From Kineococcus rubinsiae (lineage in GTDB: Bacteria > Actinomycetota > Actinomycetes > Actinomycetales > Kineococcaceae), in the NCBI RefSeq assembly GCF_011839805.1, contig NZ_VWPY01000025.1, forward strand, positions 1 through 60,299: 60,299 nucleotides of DNA. Direction: 5' to 3'. Below the pieces are notes generated by a model. That model saw nothing but the letters and a program-made list of their open reading frames with translations, was not told the origin of the DNA and made no database searches. Both the position numbers and the translations under genes were made by a program. Shown here piece after piece: positions 39,782 through 48,093 of this stretch (its first letter is position 1; each line of letters begins with the position of its first letter).

Positions 39782-40084
39782 GTGCGACAGCTGGCGGCTC
39801 CGTTGGTGGTGGCCGCCGTGCTGGCGGCCTGGTGGGTCCTGCGCAGCCGCCGCATGCCGGGCGTGAACGCCCGGGTGGTGCTGACCGTCACGGTGGCCGT
39901 GGGCCTCATCGTGGCCGTCTGCCTGGCGTTGGCCGTCACGGGCCTGGTCGAGGCGGTCGGGGGCCGGTCCTCCGGCTGGGTCTCGGCGCTCGGCTACGGG
40001 ATCCCCGGCCTGGCGCTCGGCAGCTCCGTGCCCCGGCTCGTCGCCCGCTACCGCGCCTACCGGGGGCTGGAGGCCCGGCGCTGA
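39782..40084 (+). CDS. Small membrane protein (hypothetical)
   Basis: The 100-residue protein has a signal-anchor-like first helix (about 4-22), a second helix (about 31-55) and a third hydrophobic Gly-rich segment (about 66-84), ending in a basic tail. It starts 17 bp after the helicase stop at a GTG and is probably co-transcribed with it. No family is recognised. Confidence 0.65.
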   Translation: MRQLAAPLVVAAVLAAWWVLRSRRMPGVNARVVLTVTVAVGLIVAVCLALAVTGLVEAVGGRSSGWVSALGYGIPGLALGSSVPRLVARYRAYRGLEARR

Positions 40085-40091
40085 GCGCGCC

Positions 40092-40871
40092 TCAGGTCTC
40101 GACGTCAGCGCGCAGGCCCTCGAGGTCGACGCCGCCCGCGACCACCTCGTGGGCCAGCTCGTCGAGGGTGCAGCCCTCGGCGTAGGCGTGCGCCCGCAGG
40201 GTCGCCAGGGCGTCGTCGCTGGACTGCCGCAGGCTGAGGTTGGCCATGCCGACCGCCACCCACACGTCGCGGCGGCGGCGGATCGCGGGGGAGTCCAGCC
40301 ACGCCGCGGGCACCCCGTCGGCCGGGGCGTCCCCGTTCTCGGCGTCCGGGCCGAGCGTCTCCAGCAGCACCCCGGCGGTGACCTCGGCGATGAGCTGCGC
40401 GGCGATGACGTCGTGGCCCTGGGGCGCCTCGGGGCTGGTGAAGTACAGGTCCAGGACGCCGAAGCGCTCGGCGCCCTGGCGCAGCGGCGTGCTGATGCCG
40501 GCCCGGAACGGGGTGCACCCCAGGTGCTGACCCGCGAGCACCGGCCAGCGCTCGGTCAGCTTCTCCACCGTCACGGTGACCGGCCGGCCCTGCTGGTGCG
40601 CCTCGAAGCACGGCCCCTCGCCGATGCTGAACTGCAGCCGCTCCGCGGTCGCGGCGTCCTCGCCGCTCGCCCCCAGGGGCAGGCGCAGCCCCGGGCCGCT
40701 CATGAGGCTCAGCCCGGCCCCGTCCGCGGACAGCACCCGCGCCGCGGCCCGCGCCAGGAGGCTCGGCAGGAGCTCGTCGCCCGTGTCCGAGGCCTCGGCG
40801 GTCCAGGTCCGGGTGAAGCGCTCGACCAGTTCCACGGTCTGCTCCTGGGGGGTGCGTGCGGGAGCCTGCAC
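40092..40871 (-). CDS. GAF-ANTAR regulator
   Basis: The 259-residue protein has a GAF sensor (about 25-180; FSIGEGPCFEAHQQGRPV, FRAGISTPL) and a C-terminal three-helix ANTAR-like region (about 198-250; VWVAVGMANLSLRQSSDDALATLRAHAYAEGCTLDELAHEVV). ANTAR domains bind paired hexanucleotide RNA hairpins to prevent termination. The usual aromatic/Gln core is partly altered, so RNA binding may be weakened. GTG 40871 is the start. It lies 60 bp downstream of a second GAF-ANTAR gene on the same strand. Confidence 0.85.
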   Translation of the reverse strand: MQAPARTPQEQTVELVERFTRTWTAEASDTGDELLPSLLARAAARVLSADGAGLSLMSGPGLRLPLGASGEDAATAERLQFSIGEGPCFEAHQQGRPVTVTVEKLTERWPVLAGQHLGCTPFRAGISTPLRQGAERFGVLDLYFTSPEAPQGHDVIAAQLIAEVTAGVLLETLGPDAENGDAPADGVPAAWLDSPAIRRRRDVWVAVGMANLSLRQSSDDALATLRAHAYAEGCTLDELAHEVVAGGVDLEGLRADVET

Positions 40872-40931
40872 GGGTTCTCGACAGGAGGTCCGTCCACCGT
40901 AGTGGGGGAGGGCGGGAGGTGCAGCCGGGCG

Positions 40932-41693
40932 TCAGGGCGCGCCCGGCGGCCCGCCCCGGTCGAGGTCCGCGACGACGGCGGCGGCGACCTCCAGCAGCGG
41001 CCGGTCCTGGGCGCGCGCCGCCGCGACCAGCCGGTCGTAGGCCTGCTCCGCGTCGCAGGACTCCCGGGCCATGACGACGCCGGTGGCCTGGTCGAGGACC
41101 GCGCGGTTGCGCATCGCGACGTGCACGTAGCGGACCCGGTGCTCCCGGTCGGGCCCCGCGGCGTTGACCAGGGCCACGGCCGCGAAGCTCGCGAACAGCT
41201 CGGCGAGCCGGGCGCCCTCCTCGTCGACGTCGTCGGGTTCCTCGACGCGGTACAGGTTCAGCGCGCCGGGCGCCCGCGGCCCGCCCGGCAGGCCGACCGA
41301 GAAGCTCGAGCGCACGCCCGCACGCTGCGCCGCGGCGGCGAACTCCGGGTAGCGGGCGTCGTCCGCCGTGTCCGGGACCCGGACGACCGCGCCGTCGTGG
41401 GCCGCGTCCAGGCAGGGCCCGGAACCCAGCCGGTACTGGACGTGGTCGAGGTCGACGGCCAGGGGGCCGCTCGACGCGGCGGTGCGGGCCCCGCCGTCGC
41501 CGGTCAGGGTCAGCGACACCTGGTCGGCACCGGACACGGTCGCCGCCACGAGCTCGGTGAGGCGGGACAGCACCTCCTCCAGCGTGCGGCCCCGCAGCAG
41601 CAGGCGGCCCAGCTCGTCGAAGGCGTCCTGGTCCGGGCCGGGTCCGCCGGGCTCCCCGGGGACCCCGGCCCCGCGCTCCTTGCTGGCGTCCAC
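40932..41693 (-). CDS. GAF-ANTAR regulator
   Basis: The 253-residue protein has a GAF domain (about 20-180; YRLGSGPCLDAAHDGAVVRVPD, RSSFSVGLP) and a well conserved ANTAR domain (about 195-245; AMRNRAVLDQATGVVMARESCDAEQAYDRLVAAAR). It is predicted to regulate transcription by antitermination on RNA once its sensor is stimulated. GTG 41693 follows GACGGAG with a 6-nt gap; a GTG at 41723 would add ten residues. It is placed between the multi-sensor phosphatase and the second GAF-ANTAR gene, on the same strand. Confidence 0.88.
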   Translation of the reverse strand: MDASKERGAGVPGEPGGPGPDQDAFDELGRLLLRGRTLEEVLSRLTELVAATVSGADQVSLTLTGDGGARTAASSGPLAVDLDHVQYRLGSGPCLDAAHDGAVVRVPDTADDARYPEFAAAAQRAGVRSSFSVGLPGGPRAPGALNLYRVEEPDDVDEEGARLAELFASFAAVALVNAAGPDREHRVRYVHVAMRNRAVLDQATGVVMARESCDAEQAYDRLVAAARAQDRPLLEVAAAVVADLDRGGPPGAP

Positions 41694-41871
41694 GTCGTGC
41701 TCCGTCCACCCCGCTGCGTCCACCGGCGAGGCCGGTGGTCCCCGGCGTCCACCGCCGGAGGCGCTGCGGGCTGTGGCTCCAACCCTCCCGCCGGATCCCG
41801 GGCTTCTCCGGCCGGGTCCCGCGGACGTGCAGTGGCCGAAGACTAGCGAGGAGTTCGCCTGCGCGCGCCGT

Positions 41872-44568
41872 TCACGGCGGGGACCCGGCGGTGCCCGGCA
41901 CGTCCCCGGGCGGGCCGGGCACGTGCGGGGGCGTGCGCTCCGGGCCCGCCTCGGCGGGGCGGGGGCGGTCCTGGCGGTGCAGGCGCACCGCGACCACGGC
42001 CACGTCGTCCTCGCTGCGCGAGGGCAGGAGCCCGGCCAGGAGGCGGTCGACGAGGGTGTCCAGGTCGAGGTCCTGCGCGGCGAGGCGCTGCAGCAGCGCC
42101 CGCAGCCGCTCCAGGCCCACCGCCAGCGACTGGTCGCGGCGCTCGACCAGGCCGTCGGTGTAGAGCACGACGGTCGACCCGCGGTCCAGGACGACCTCGT
42201 AGTCGGTGCGCTCCGTGCCGGGCACGACCCCGAGGAGGAGGTCGGCGTGCAGGCCGGTCAGGGGGAGCACGCTGCCGTCGGCGTTGACGACCATGGCGGG
42301 CGGGTGGCCGGCGTTGGACCAGCGCAGGCGGGTGACGCCGCGCGCCCGCTCGTCCTCGTCCTGCTCCAGGCGCGCCGCGATGGCCGTGGCGGTGGTCGGG
42401 ATCTGCAGGGTGGCGAGGACCCGGTCGGCCGCGGTCAGCACCTGCGCGGGGGTCTCGTCGTCCATCGCCCCCAGCGTCCGGACGATGGTCCGGACCTGGC
42501 TCATGGCCGCCGCGGCCTGGGTGTCGTGGCCGACGACGTCGCCGATGACCAGGACGGTCGCCCCGCCCGGCTGCAGGAACGCGTCGTACCAGTCGCCGCC
42601 CACCTGCGCGGCCTCGGCGGCGGGCACGTAGCGCACCACGATCCGCCCGTGGTCGGGCTCCGGCGGCTCCGACAGCAGGGAGCGCTGCAGCCCCTCGGCC
42701 AGGTCGCGCTGCTGGCGGTACAGGCGCGAGGAGTCCAGGGCCAGGCCGGCGCGGCTGGCCACCTCGCCCGCCGTCGCGAGCTCCTCGGCGCTCAGGGGGG
42801 CCCGCTCGGCGCCCGCGAAGAGGGTCATCAGGCCGACGGTGCGGCCCCGCCCGCGCAGCGGGTAGACCGCCGCGGAACCGGGGGCGAGCGCGCGCAGGTG
42901 CCCCACGGCCTCGCCCTCGGGGCGCAGGACGGCCGCGATGGAGGCGGTCGCGTCCTGCAGGTGCACCGGGGTCGCCTCGCGCAGGGACCGCTGCAGGAAC
43001 GCGCCGTCGGTCAGGTCGCCCAGGCGCGCGGCGGTGTAGGCCTCCAGGAGGGGGAGCTGCGTCTCGTCGCGGTGCCAGCTCCCGACGTCGCGCAGCCCGC
43101 GGCGCCAGTCCGGCGCCCGGCCGGAGGGACGGCCGGCCCGCCCCGGCGGGAGGGTCGAGGCGTCGTCGTCGACCAGCGTGACGATGCACCAGTCCGCGAT
43201 CGCGGGCACCACCAGCCGGGCCAGCCGGGCGACGGCCTGGTCGGCGTCGAAGGTCTCCGTGAGCTCCGCCGTCACGCGCGCCAGCAGGTCCAGACGCGCG
43301 GCGGCGGCCTCGGCGGCCTGCTGCGCCCGGGTGCGGGCGGTCACGTCGAGGAAGTACATCGCCAGGCCGTCGGCCTCCGGCACGGCCCGGACCTCGACCC
43401 AGATGTCCAGGGGGGCCGGGTAGTGGGCCTCGAAGACCTCCGGCCGGCCCGTCTCGACCGCGTGGCGGTAGCGCTCCTCGAACTCCGTGCCGACCGTGGC
43501 GGGGAAGGCCTCCCAGAGGGTGCGGCCCAGGAGCCCCGAGCGGTCGGTGCCGGTGATGCGCTCCGCCTCGGCGTTGACGTAGACGAAGTGCCACGCCGAG
43601 TCGAGCACCACGTAGCCCACGGCCAGCGACTCCAGCGCGGAGGCGATCCGCTCGCTCACCTGCCGCTGGGCCGTGACGTCGTGCACCGCCCCGACCAGGC
43701 GCACCGACCGGCCCTCCGCGTCCACCAGCGTCCGCCCGCGCCCCTCGAGCCAGCGCCACGCCCCGCTGGGCAGCAGCACCCGGTAGTCGGAGACGAACAC
43801 CCCGCTCTCCAGGGCCGCGGCCACGTCGTCGGACACCTGCTGCCGGTCGTCGGGGTGGACCCTCGCCATCGCCTCGCCGAGGTCCTCCCCGAAGTCCTCG
43901 CGGAGCAGGCCGAACAGTGCGTACATGACGTCGTCCCAGACGAGGCGGCCCGTGGCGACGTCGAGGTCGAAGGTGCCGATGCCGGCGGCCTGCACCGCGA
44001 CCTCGAGCAGCGCCTGGCTCGTGCGGTAGTCGTCGCCGAGCGCCGCGAGCTCCAGCTCGACGCCCACGGCGGCCGCGACCTGCTGCAGGACGTCGACGTC
44101 CTGCCCGGTCCACTTCCGCACGTCCGCTCCGCCCACGCACACCGCGCCGACGACCTCTCCGCCCACGCTCAGGGGGACCCCGAGGTAGGAGCGCAGGCTC
44201 CCGGCGCTCACCGGCGCCAGCTGCGAGACCCGGGCGTCGGACCACGTGTCGGGGATGGCCAGGGGGCCGCCGGCGGCGGCCGTGAGCGAGCACAGCGCCT
44301 GGTCGAGCGGGCCCTCGTCCCCCGGGCGGTGGGCCTGGGGGCCGGTTCCCCCCACGACGTCGTCGACGTCGGTCAGCAGCGAGACCTGCGCGGAGGACGT
44401 GCCGAGCAGCTGCGCGGCCAGGCGCGCCAGCCGGTCCAGGCCGGGCAGGTCCCGCCCGGGCCGCAGCCGGCGTGCGGCCGTCGTGCGCGCCGCGTCCCCC
44501 GTGAGCGCGGCGGCGGCGAGCGCGGCGTCGCTCCGGTCGGCATCCTCGCCGGGGGGCTCCTGCGCCAC
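41872..44568 (-). CDS. GAF-PAS-PAS-GAF-PP2C (SpoIIE) phosphatase
   Basis: The 898-residue protein has a GAF domain (about 40-180), PAS (about 185-300; ARVHPDDRQQVSDDV, VGAVHDVTAQRQ), a second PAS (about 305-415; YVNAEAERITGTDRSGLLGRTLWEAF), a GAF (about 425-600) and a SpoIIE/PP2C phosphatase (about 620-870; QVGGDWYDAF, VIGDVVGHDTQAAAAM, SNAGHPPAM, VLYTDGLVERRD, SEDDVAVV). It is soluble and would dephosphorylate a STAS-type partner. GAGGAGG with 4-nt spacing supports GTG 44568. Two GAF-ANTAR genes follow on the same strand, probably in one signalling unit. Confidence 0.9.
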   Translation of the reverse strand: MAQEPPGEDADRSDAALAAAALTGDAARTTAARRLRPGRDLPGLDRLARLAAQLLGTSSAQVSLLTDVDDVVGGTGPQAHRPGDEGPLDQALCSLTAAAGGPLAIPDTWSDARVSQLAPVSAGSLRSYLGVPLSVGGEVVGAVCVGGADVRKWTGQDVDVLQQVAAAVGVELELAALGDDYRTSQALLEVAVQAAGIGTFDLDVATGRLVWDDVMYALFGLLREDFGEDLGEAMARVHPDDRQQVSDDVAAALESGVFVSDYRVLLPSGAWRWLEGRGRTLVDAEGRSVRLVGAVHDVTAQRQVSERIASALESLAVGYVVLDSAWHFVYVNAEAERITGTDRSGLLGRTLWEAFPATVGTEFEERYRHAVETGRPEVFEAHYPAPLDIWVEVRAVPEADGLAMYFLDVTARTRAQQAAEAAAARLDLLARVTAELTETFDADQAVARLARLVVPAIADWCIVTLVDDDASTLPPGRAGRPSGRAPDWRRGLRDVGSWHRDETQLPLLEAYTAARLGDLTDGAFLQRSLREATPVHLQDATASIAAVLRPEGEAVGHLRALAPGSAAVYPLRGRGRTVGLMTLFAGAERAPLSAEELATAGEVASRAGLALDSSRLYRQQRDLAEGLQRSLLSEPPEPDHGRIVVRYVPAAEAAQVGGDWYDAFLQPGGATVLVIGDVVGHDTQAAAAMSQVRTIVRTLGAMDDETPAQVLTAADRVLATLQIPTTATAIAARLEQDEDERARGVTRLRWSNAGHPPAMVVNADGSVLPLTGLHADLLLGVVPGTERTDYEVVLDRGSTVVLYTDGLVERRDQSLAVGLERLRALLQRLAAQDLDLDTLVDRLLAGLLPSRSEDDVAVVAVRLHRQDRPRPAEAGPERTPPHVPGPPGDVPGTAGSPP

Positions 44569-44675
44569 GCGTCCTCCTCGCTCGCCTCCTCGCCGGGCGC
44601 CTCACCGGCCGGGCAGTGCCCTCCATCCTGACCGATCGCGGCCCGCGCGCCGAGTCGTCGCGCGCCTCCGGCGCG

Positions 44676-45161
44676 TCAGGACGGTGGGCCGGCCGGGGTG
44701 AGCAGGTGCTCGACCCGGAAGCCCAGCAGCTCGCGCAGCACGATCGACGTGGCCGTGCGGCGGATGCCCCGGCAGCGCAGGATCCGCTGGGTGATGTCGT
44801 AGATGTGGTCGGCGTCGCGGGCGGCGATCTGGATCATGAGGTCGCTCTCGCCCGACATGCCCAGGCACTCCACGACCTCGGGGATCTGCGCCATCTCCAC
44901 GATCATCCGGTCGAACTCGTCCTGGTCGACGTCGGCCGTCACCACGGCGCGCAGCGGCAGCCCGAGGTGGGCGAGGGGGACCCGCAGGGAGTGCGCGTGC
45001 AGGGCGCCGTCGCGGCCGAGGCGCTCCAGCCGGGCCTGCACGGTGCCCCGGGCCAGGCCGAGGTCCTGCGCGAGGCGCTGCACGGTGGCGCGCGGATCCG
45101 CGTCCAGCGCCAGCAGCAGCCGCCGGTCGGTGGCGTCGAGCGAGGCCGCGGACGTGGTCAT
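44676..45161 (-). CDS. Lrp/AsnC-family regulator of the decarboxylase
   Basis: The 161-residue protein has an AsnC-type helix-turn-helix (about 8-55; LDATDRRLLLALDADPRATVQRLAQDLGLARGTVQARLERL) and RAM domain (about 70-150). Relatives encoded beside indolepyruvate or 2-oxo acid decarboxylases respond to branched-chain or aromatic amino acids. The divergent gene is such a decarboxylase, with a palindrome between them. ATG 45161 is preceded by TCGGGATG-like sequence with a weak ribosome binding site, perhaps leaderless. Confidence 0.9.
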   Translation of the reverse strand: MTTSAASLDATDRRLLLALDADPRATVQRLAQDLGLARGTVQARLERLGRDGALHAHSLRVPLAHLGLPLRAVVTADVDQDEFDRMIVEMAQIPEVVECLGMSGESDLMIQIAARDADHIYDITQRILRCRGIRRTATSIVLRELLGFRVEHLLTPAGPPS

Positions 45162-45195
45162 CCCGACCACTCTAGGGGCTCGTGAGGGAGGCCCA

Positions 45196-45212
45196 CTGGT
45201 CGATCCGACCAG
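45196..45212. promoter_or_regulatory. Operator between AsnC regulator and decarboxylase
   Basis: CTGGTCG-ATC-CGACCAG is a perfect 7-bp inverted repeat, 34 bp from the regulator start and 52 bp from the decarboxylase start. It fits the size and spacing of an AsnC/Lrp site in a divergent promoter. Confidence 0.6.
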
Positions 45213-45264
45213 CGCACGCGACGGCGGTTGCCCACATCGACCGGGCTGGGGTCTCATCGCTGGC

Positions 45265-46944
45265 ATGGACGCCTCCACGCCCGCCGGCACGGTCACCGTC
45301 GGCGCCTACCTCGCCCGCCGCCTGCAGCAGCTGGGCGTCGCCCACCTGTTCGGCCTGCCGGGCGACTTCAACCTGGCCCTGCTCGACGAGCTGCTGGCCG
45401 ACGGCGGCCTGGCGTGGGTGGGCTCGGCCAACGAGCTGAACGCCGGCTACGCGGCCGACGGCTACGCCCGCGTGCGGCGCGGGGTGTCCGCCGTCGTCAC
45501 GACGTTCGGGGTGGGGGAGCTGTCCGCCGTCAACGCCACGGCCGGCAGCTACGCGGAGGACGTGCCCGTCGTGCACGTCGTCGGCATGCCCGCGACGACC
45601 GCCCAGGCGTCCGGCGCGCTGCTGCACCACACCCTCGCCGACGGCGACTTCTCCCACTTCGTGCGCATCGCCGCCGAGGTCAGCGCGAGCGCCGTGGTCC
45701 TGCGGGCCGCCACCGCCGCCCGGAGCATCGACCAGGCGCTGCTGACCGCGGTCGGCACGTCGAAGCCGGTGTACCTGGGCATCCCCGTCGACGTGGCGCG
45801 CTCGCTGGTCCCCGCCGGGGCGCTGGCCCGGCCGCTGCGCGTGCTGCGCAGCGACGCCGACACGGCCGCGGAGTTCGCCCGCGCCCTCACCGCGTTCCTC
45901 GACGGCACCGCGGAGCTGACCGTCCTGGCCGGCCCCCGGCTGCACCGGCGCCACCTCGAGGAGCGCGTGCGCGCCATCGCGGCGCAGCCCGGCGTCGCGG
46001 TCGCGACGCAGTCGGCGTCCAAGGCGATGCTCGACGAGTCCCACCCCGCGAACCTCGGCGTCTACGCGGGCGCGCACACCACGGCGCCGGCGACGCGTGA
46101 GCGGGTCGACACGGCCGACCCGCTGGTCCTCGCGGGCGTCGTGCTGACCGACCTGCTCACGGGTTCCTTCACGCACGCCTTCGACCCGGGCGCGGCCGTG
46201 GACCTGCAGCTGGACCACGCGCGCATCGCGGGCGACGTGTTCTACGGCGTCTACCTCGACGAGTCCCTGCGCATCCTCGAGCAGGTGCTGCAGGCCCGGG
46301 AGCTCACGAGCGCGCCGCCCGCCGCGGGGCCCGGGGCGCCCGAGCGGGCCGCGGTGCCGCAGGCGGGCGACACCCCGCTGCGGCACGCGGAGCTCTGGCC
46401 GCTGCTGCAGGACTGGCTCGCGCCCGGCACGCTGCTCGTGGCCGACGCCGGCACCGCGTTCTACGGGGCGCTGGAGCTCACGCTGCCCGACGGCAGCGAC
46501 CTGCTGGGCCAGCCCGTCTGGTCCTCCATCGGCTACACGCTGCCCGCGACGCTCGGCGCGGTGCTGGCCCGGCCCGAGCGCGAGACGGTCCTCGTGATCG
46601 GCGACGGCGCGGCCCAGCTCACGGTGCAGGAGCTCGGGCGGCTGCTCACGTGCGCCTCGGCGCTCACCGTGATCGTCCTGAACAACGACGGGTACACCGT
46701 CGAGCGGGAGATCCAGAGCCCGCACGCCGTCTACCAGGACGTCCTGGCGTGGAACTGGACCCAGCTGCCCGCGGCGCTCGGCGCACCGGGGACGGCGACG
46801 CACCGGGTCTGCACGGGCGCGGACCTCGTCAAGGCGCTCGCCGAGGTGCGCGCGGTCCCCGGGCGCCCCGCGCTCGTCGAGGTCGTCCTGCCGCCCGACG
46901 ACACCCCGGACCTGCTGCGCCGCATCGCCCGCAGCCTCAGCTGA
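45265..46944 (+). CDS. Thiamine-diphosphate-dependent 2-oxo acid decarboxylase (indolepyruvate/pyruvate type)
   Basis: The 559-residue protein has the family order: GLPGDFNLALLDEL, catalytic Glu57 in GSANELNAGYAADGYAR, HHTLADGDF with the conserved His pair at 121-122, and the ThDP motif from GDGAAQLTVQEL to NNDGYTVEREIQ. These residues mark non-oxidative decarboxylases that convert 2-oxo acids to aldehydes; indolepyruvate, phenylpyruvate, branched-chain 2-oxo acids and pyruvate are all candidates. The divergent AsnC regulator favours an amino-acid-derived substrate. Its stop overlaps the convergent DUF389 gene by 8 bp. Confidence 0.9.
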   Translation: MDASTPAGTVTVGAYLARRLQQLGVAHLFGLPGDFNLALLDELLADGGLAWVGSANELNAGYAADGYARVRRGVSAVVTTFGVGELSAVNATAGSYAEDVPVVHVVGMPATTAQASGALLHHTLADGDFSHFVRIAAEVSASAVVLRAATAARSIDQALLTAVGTSKPVYLGIPVDVARSLVPAGALARPLRVLRSDADTAAEFARALTAFLDGTAELTVLAGPRLHRRHLEERVRAIAAQPGVAVATQSASKAMLDESHPANLGVYAGAHTTAPATRERVDTADPLVLAGVVLTDLLTGSFTHAFDPGAAVDLQLDHARIAGDVFYGVYLDESLRILEQVLQARELTSAPPAAGPGAPERAAVPQAGDTPLRHAELWPLLQDWLAPGTLLVADAGTAFYGALELTLPDGSDLLGQPVWSSIGYTLPATLGAVLARPERETVLVIGDGAAQLTVQELGRLLTCASALTVIVLNNDGYTVEREIQSPHAVYQDVLAWNWTQLPAALGAPGTATHRVCTGADLVKALAEVRAVPGRPALVEVVLPPDDTPDLLRRIARSLS

Positions 46945-47893
46945 CGGGGACCTGCGCGGGGTCGCGGCGCTGGGCGCGGTGCCAGAACGCGCGCTGCACG
47001 GCCAGCGTCGCGACGGCCGCCACGACGATGCAGGTGAGGTTCACGAAGAGCTGGACGACGGCCCCGGCCGACGTGCCGTACTGACCCGTGACGGCGCCCG
47101 CGGCGATGTCCGCGGCGGCGGGGACGGTCGTGACGCTGATGAAGACGCCGACCAGCGGGCCCGCCTTGGCCGACGTCAGCGACAGCGTCCCGGCGATCCC
47201 GGCCAGCAGGGCGACGATGACGCTAAACGCGTCGGGCGCGGCCACGAACGACGTCAGCGGGCGGCGGCCGTCGAGGAACTCCGGCGGCACCAGGCCGACG
47301 GCGTCCAGCAGGGCGACCCCGCCGGCGGTCACGAGGATCGCGAGGGGGAACCCCAGCAGGATCGCGCGCAGCGGCCCCGCGACCAGGTCGCGGCGGCGCC
47401 GGACCACCGCGATCGCCAGCGCGGCGAGCGGGCCGAACTCGGGGCCGAGCACCATGGCGCCGACGATGAGGACCTGGCTGTCGGTGAGCAGCCCGACGGC
47501 CGCGATGAGCGTCGCCAGCACGAGGAACGCGTAGTAGCTGAGGGAGTTCGTCGCCCCGCCGTCGGCCGCGGCCGCGAGCTGGTCCCAGACCACGGCGTCG
47601 TCGCCCTCGCCGGGGGCGTCCTCCTCGGCCCGGCGCACGTCGGAGCCCACGGCGAGCTCGACGGTCTCCAGCACGATCGAGCCGGCGTCGGTGACGCCGA
47701 GGCGCTTCAGCCGCCGCAGCACGCCGTCGGCGGCCTCGCGGGCGACCTCGGCCTGCAGCAGGTCCCCGGCCGGCTCGAGCGCGGCCCCGGGCAGCGCGAC
47801 CACGTTCGTCGACCCCGGCTCGGCGCGCAGCACGTCCAGCACGGCCGGGGTCAGCGCGGGCGGGCAGACGACGCGGACGTGGACGACGCTCAC
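46937..47893 (-). CDS. DUF389 membrane protein
   Basis: The 318-residue protein has a soluble N-terminal domain (about 1-110) and six hydrophobic helices (about 120-305). LTDSQVLIVGAMVLGPEFGPLAALA is the signature of the DUF389 family. The function is unknown. GTG 47893 starts at the beginning of the soluble beta strand (VVHVRVVCP). The gene converges with the decarboxylase and is divergent from the SuoX-like gene across 200 bp. Confidence 0.87.
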   Translation of the reverse strand: MSVVHVRVVCPPALTPAVLDVLRAEPGSTNVVALPGAALEPAGDLLQAEVAREAADGVLRRLKRLGVTDAGSIVLETVELAVGSDVRRAEEDAPGEGDDAVVWDQLAAAADGGATNSLSYYAFLVLATLIAAVGLLTDSQVLIVGAMVLGPEFGPLAALAIAVVRRRRDLVAGPLRAILLGFPLAILVTAGGVALLDAVGLVPPEFLDGRRPLTSFVAAPDAFSVIVALLAGIAGTLSLTSAKAGPLVGVFISVTTVPAAADIAAGAVTGQYGTSAGAVVQLFVNLTCIVVAAVATLAVQRAFWHRAQRRDPAQVPVS

Positions 47894-48093
47894 GGGCGCG
47901 GCTCCCCGGGCGTGCGGGAGGGGCGGGGACGGGGTGCGGTCACCCGGCCATGATGGCGCCGCGTCGAGAGGCCCCGCGGTGACGTCGCGGGAAAGAGGTG
48001 CCGCGTCGGGCTCATCTGCGGGCCCCTCCGTTCCGAAGGAGGGAGGTGAGCCGACGGCAGTTCGCCGCCGGCCGCCCTGGACGAGGAGACGAC

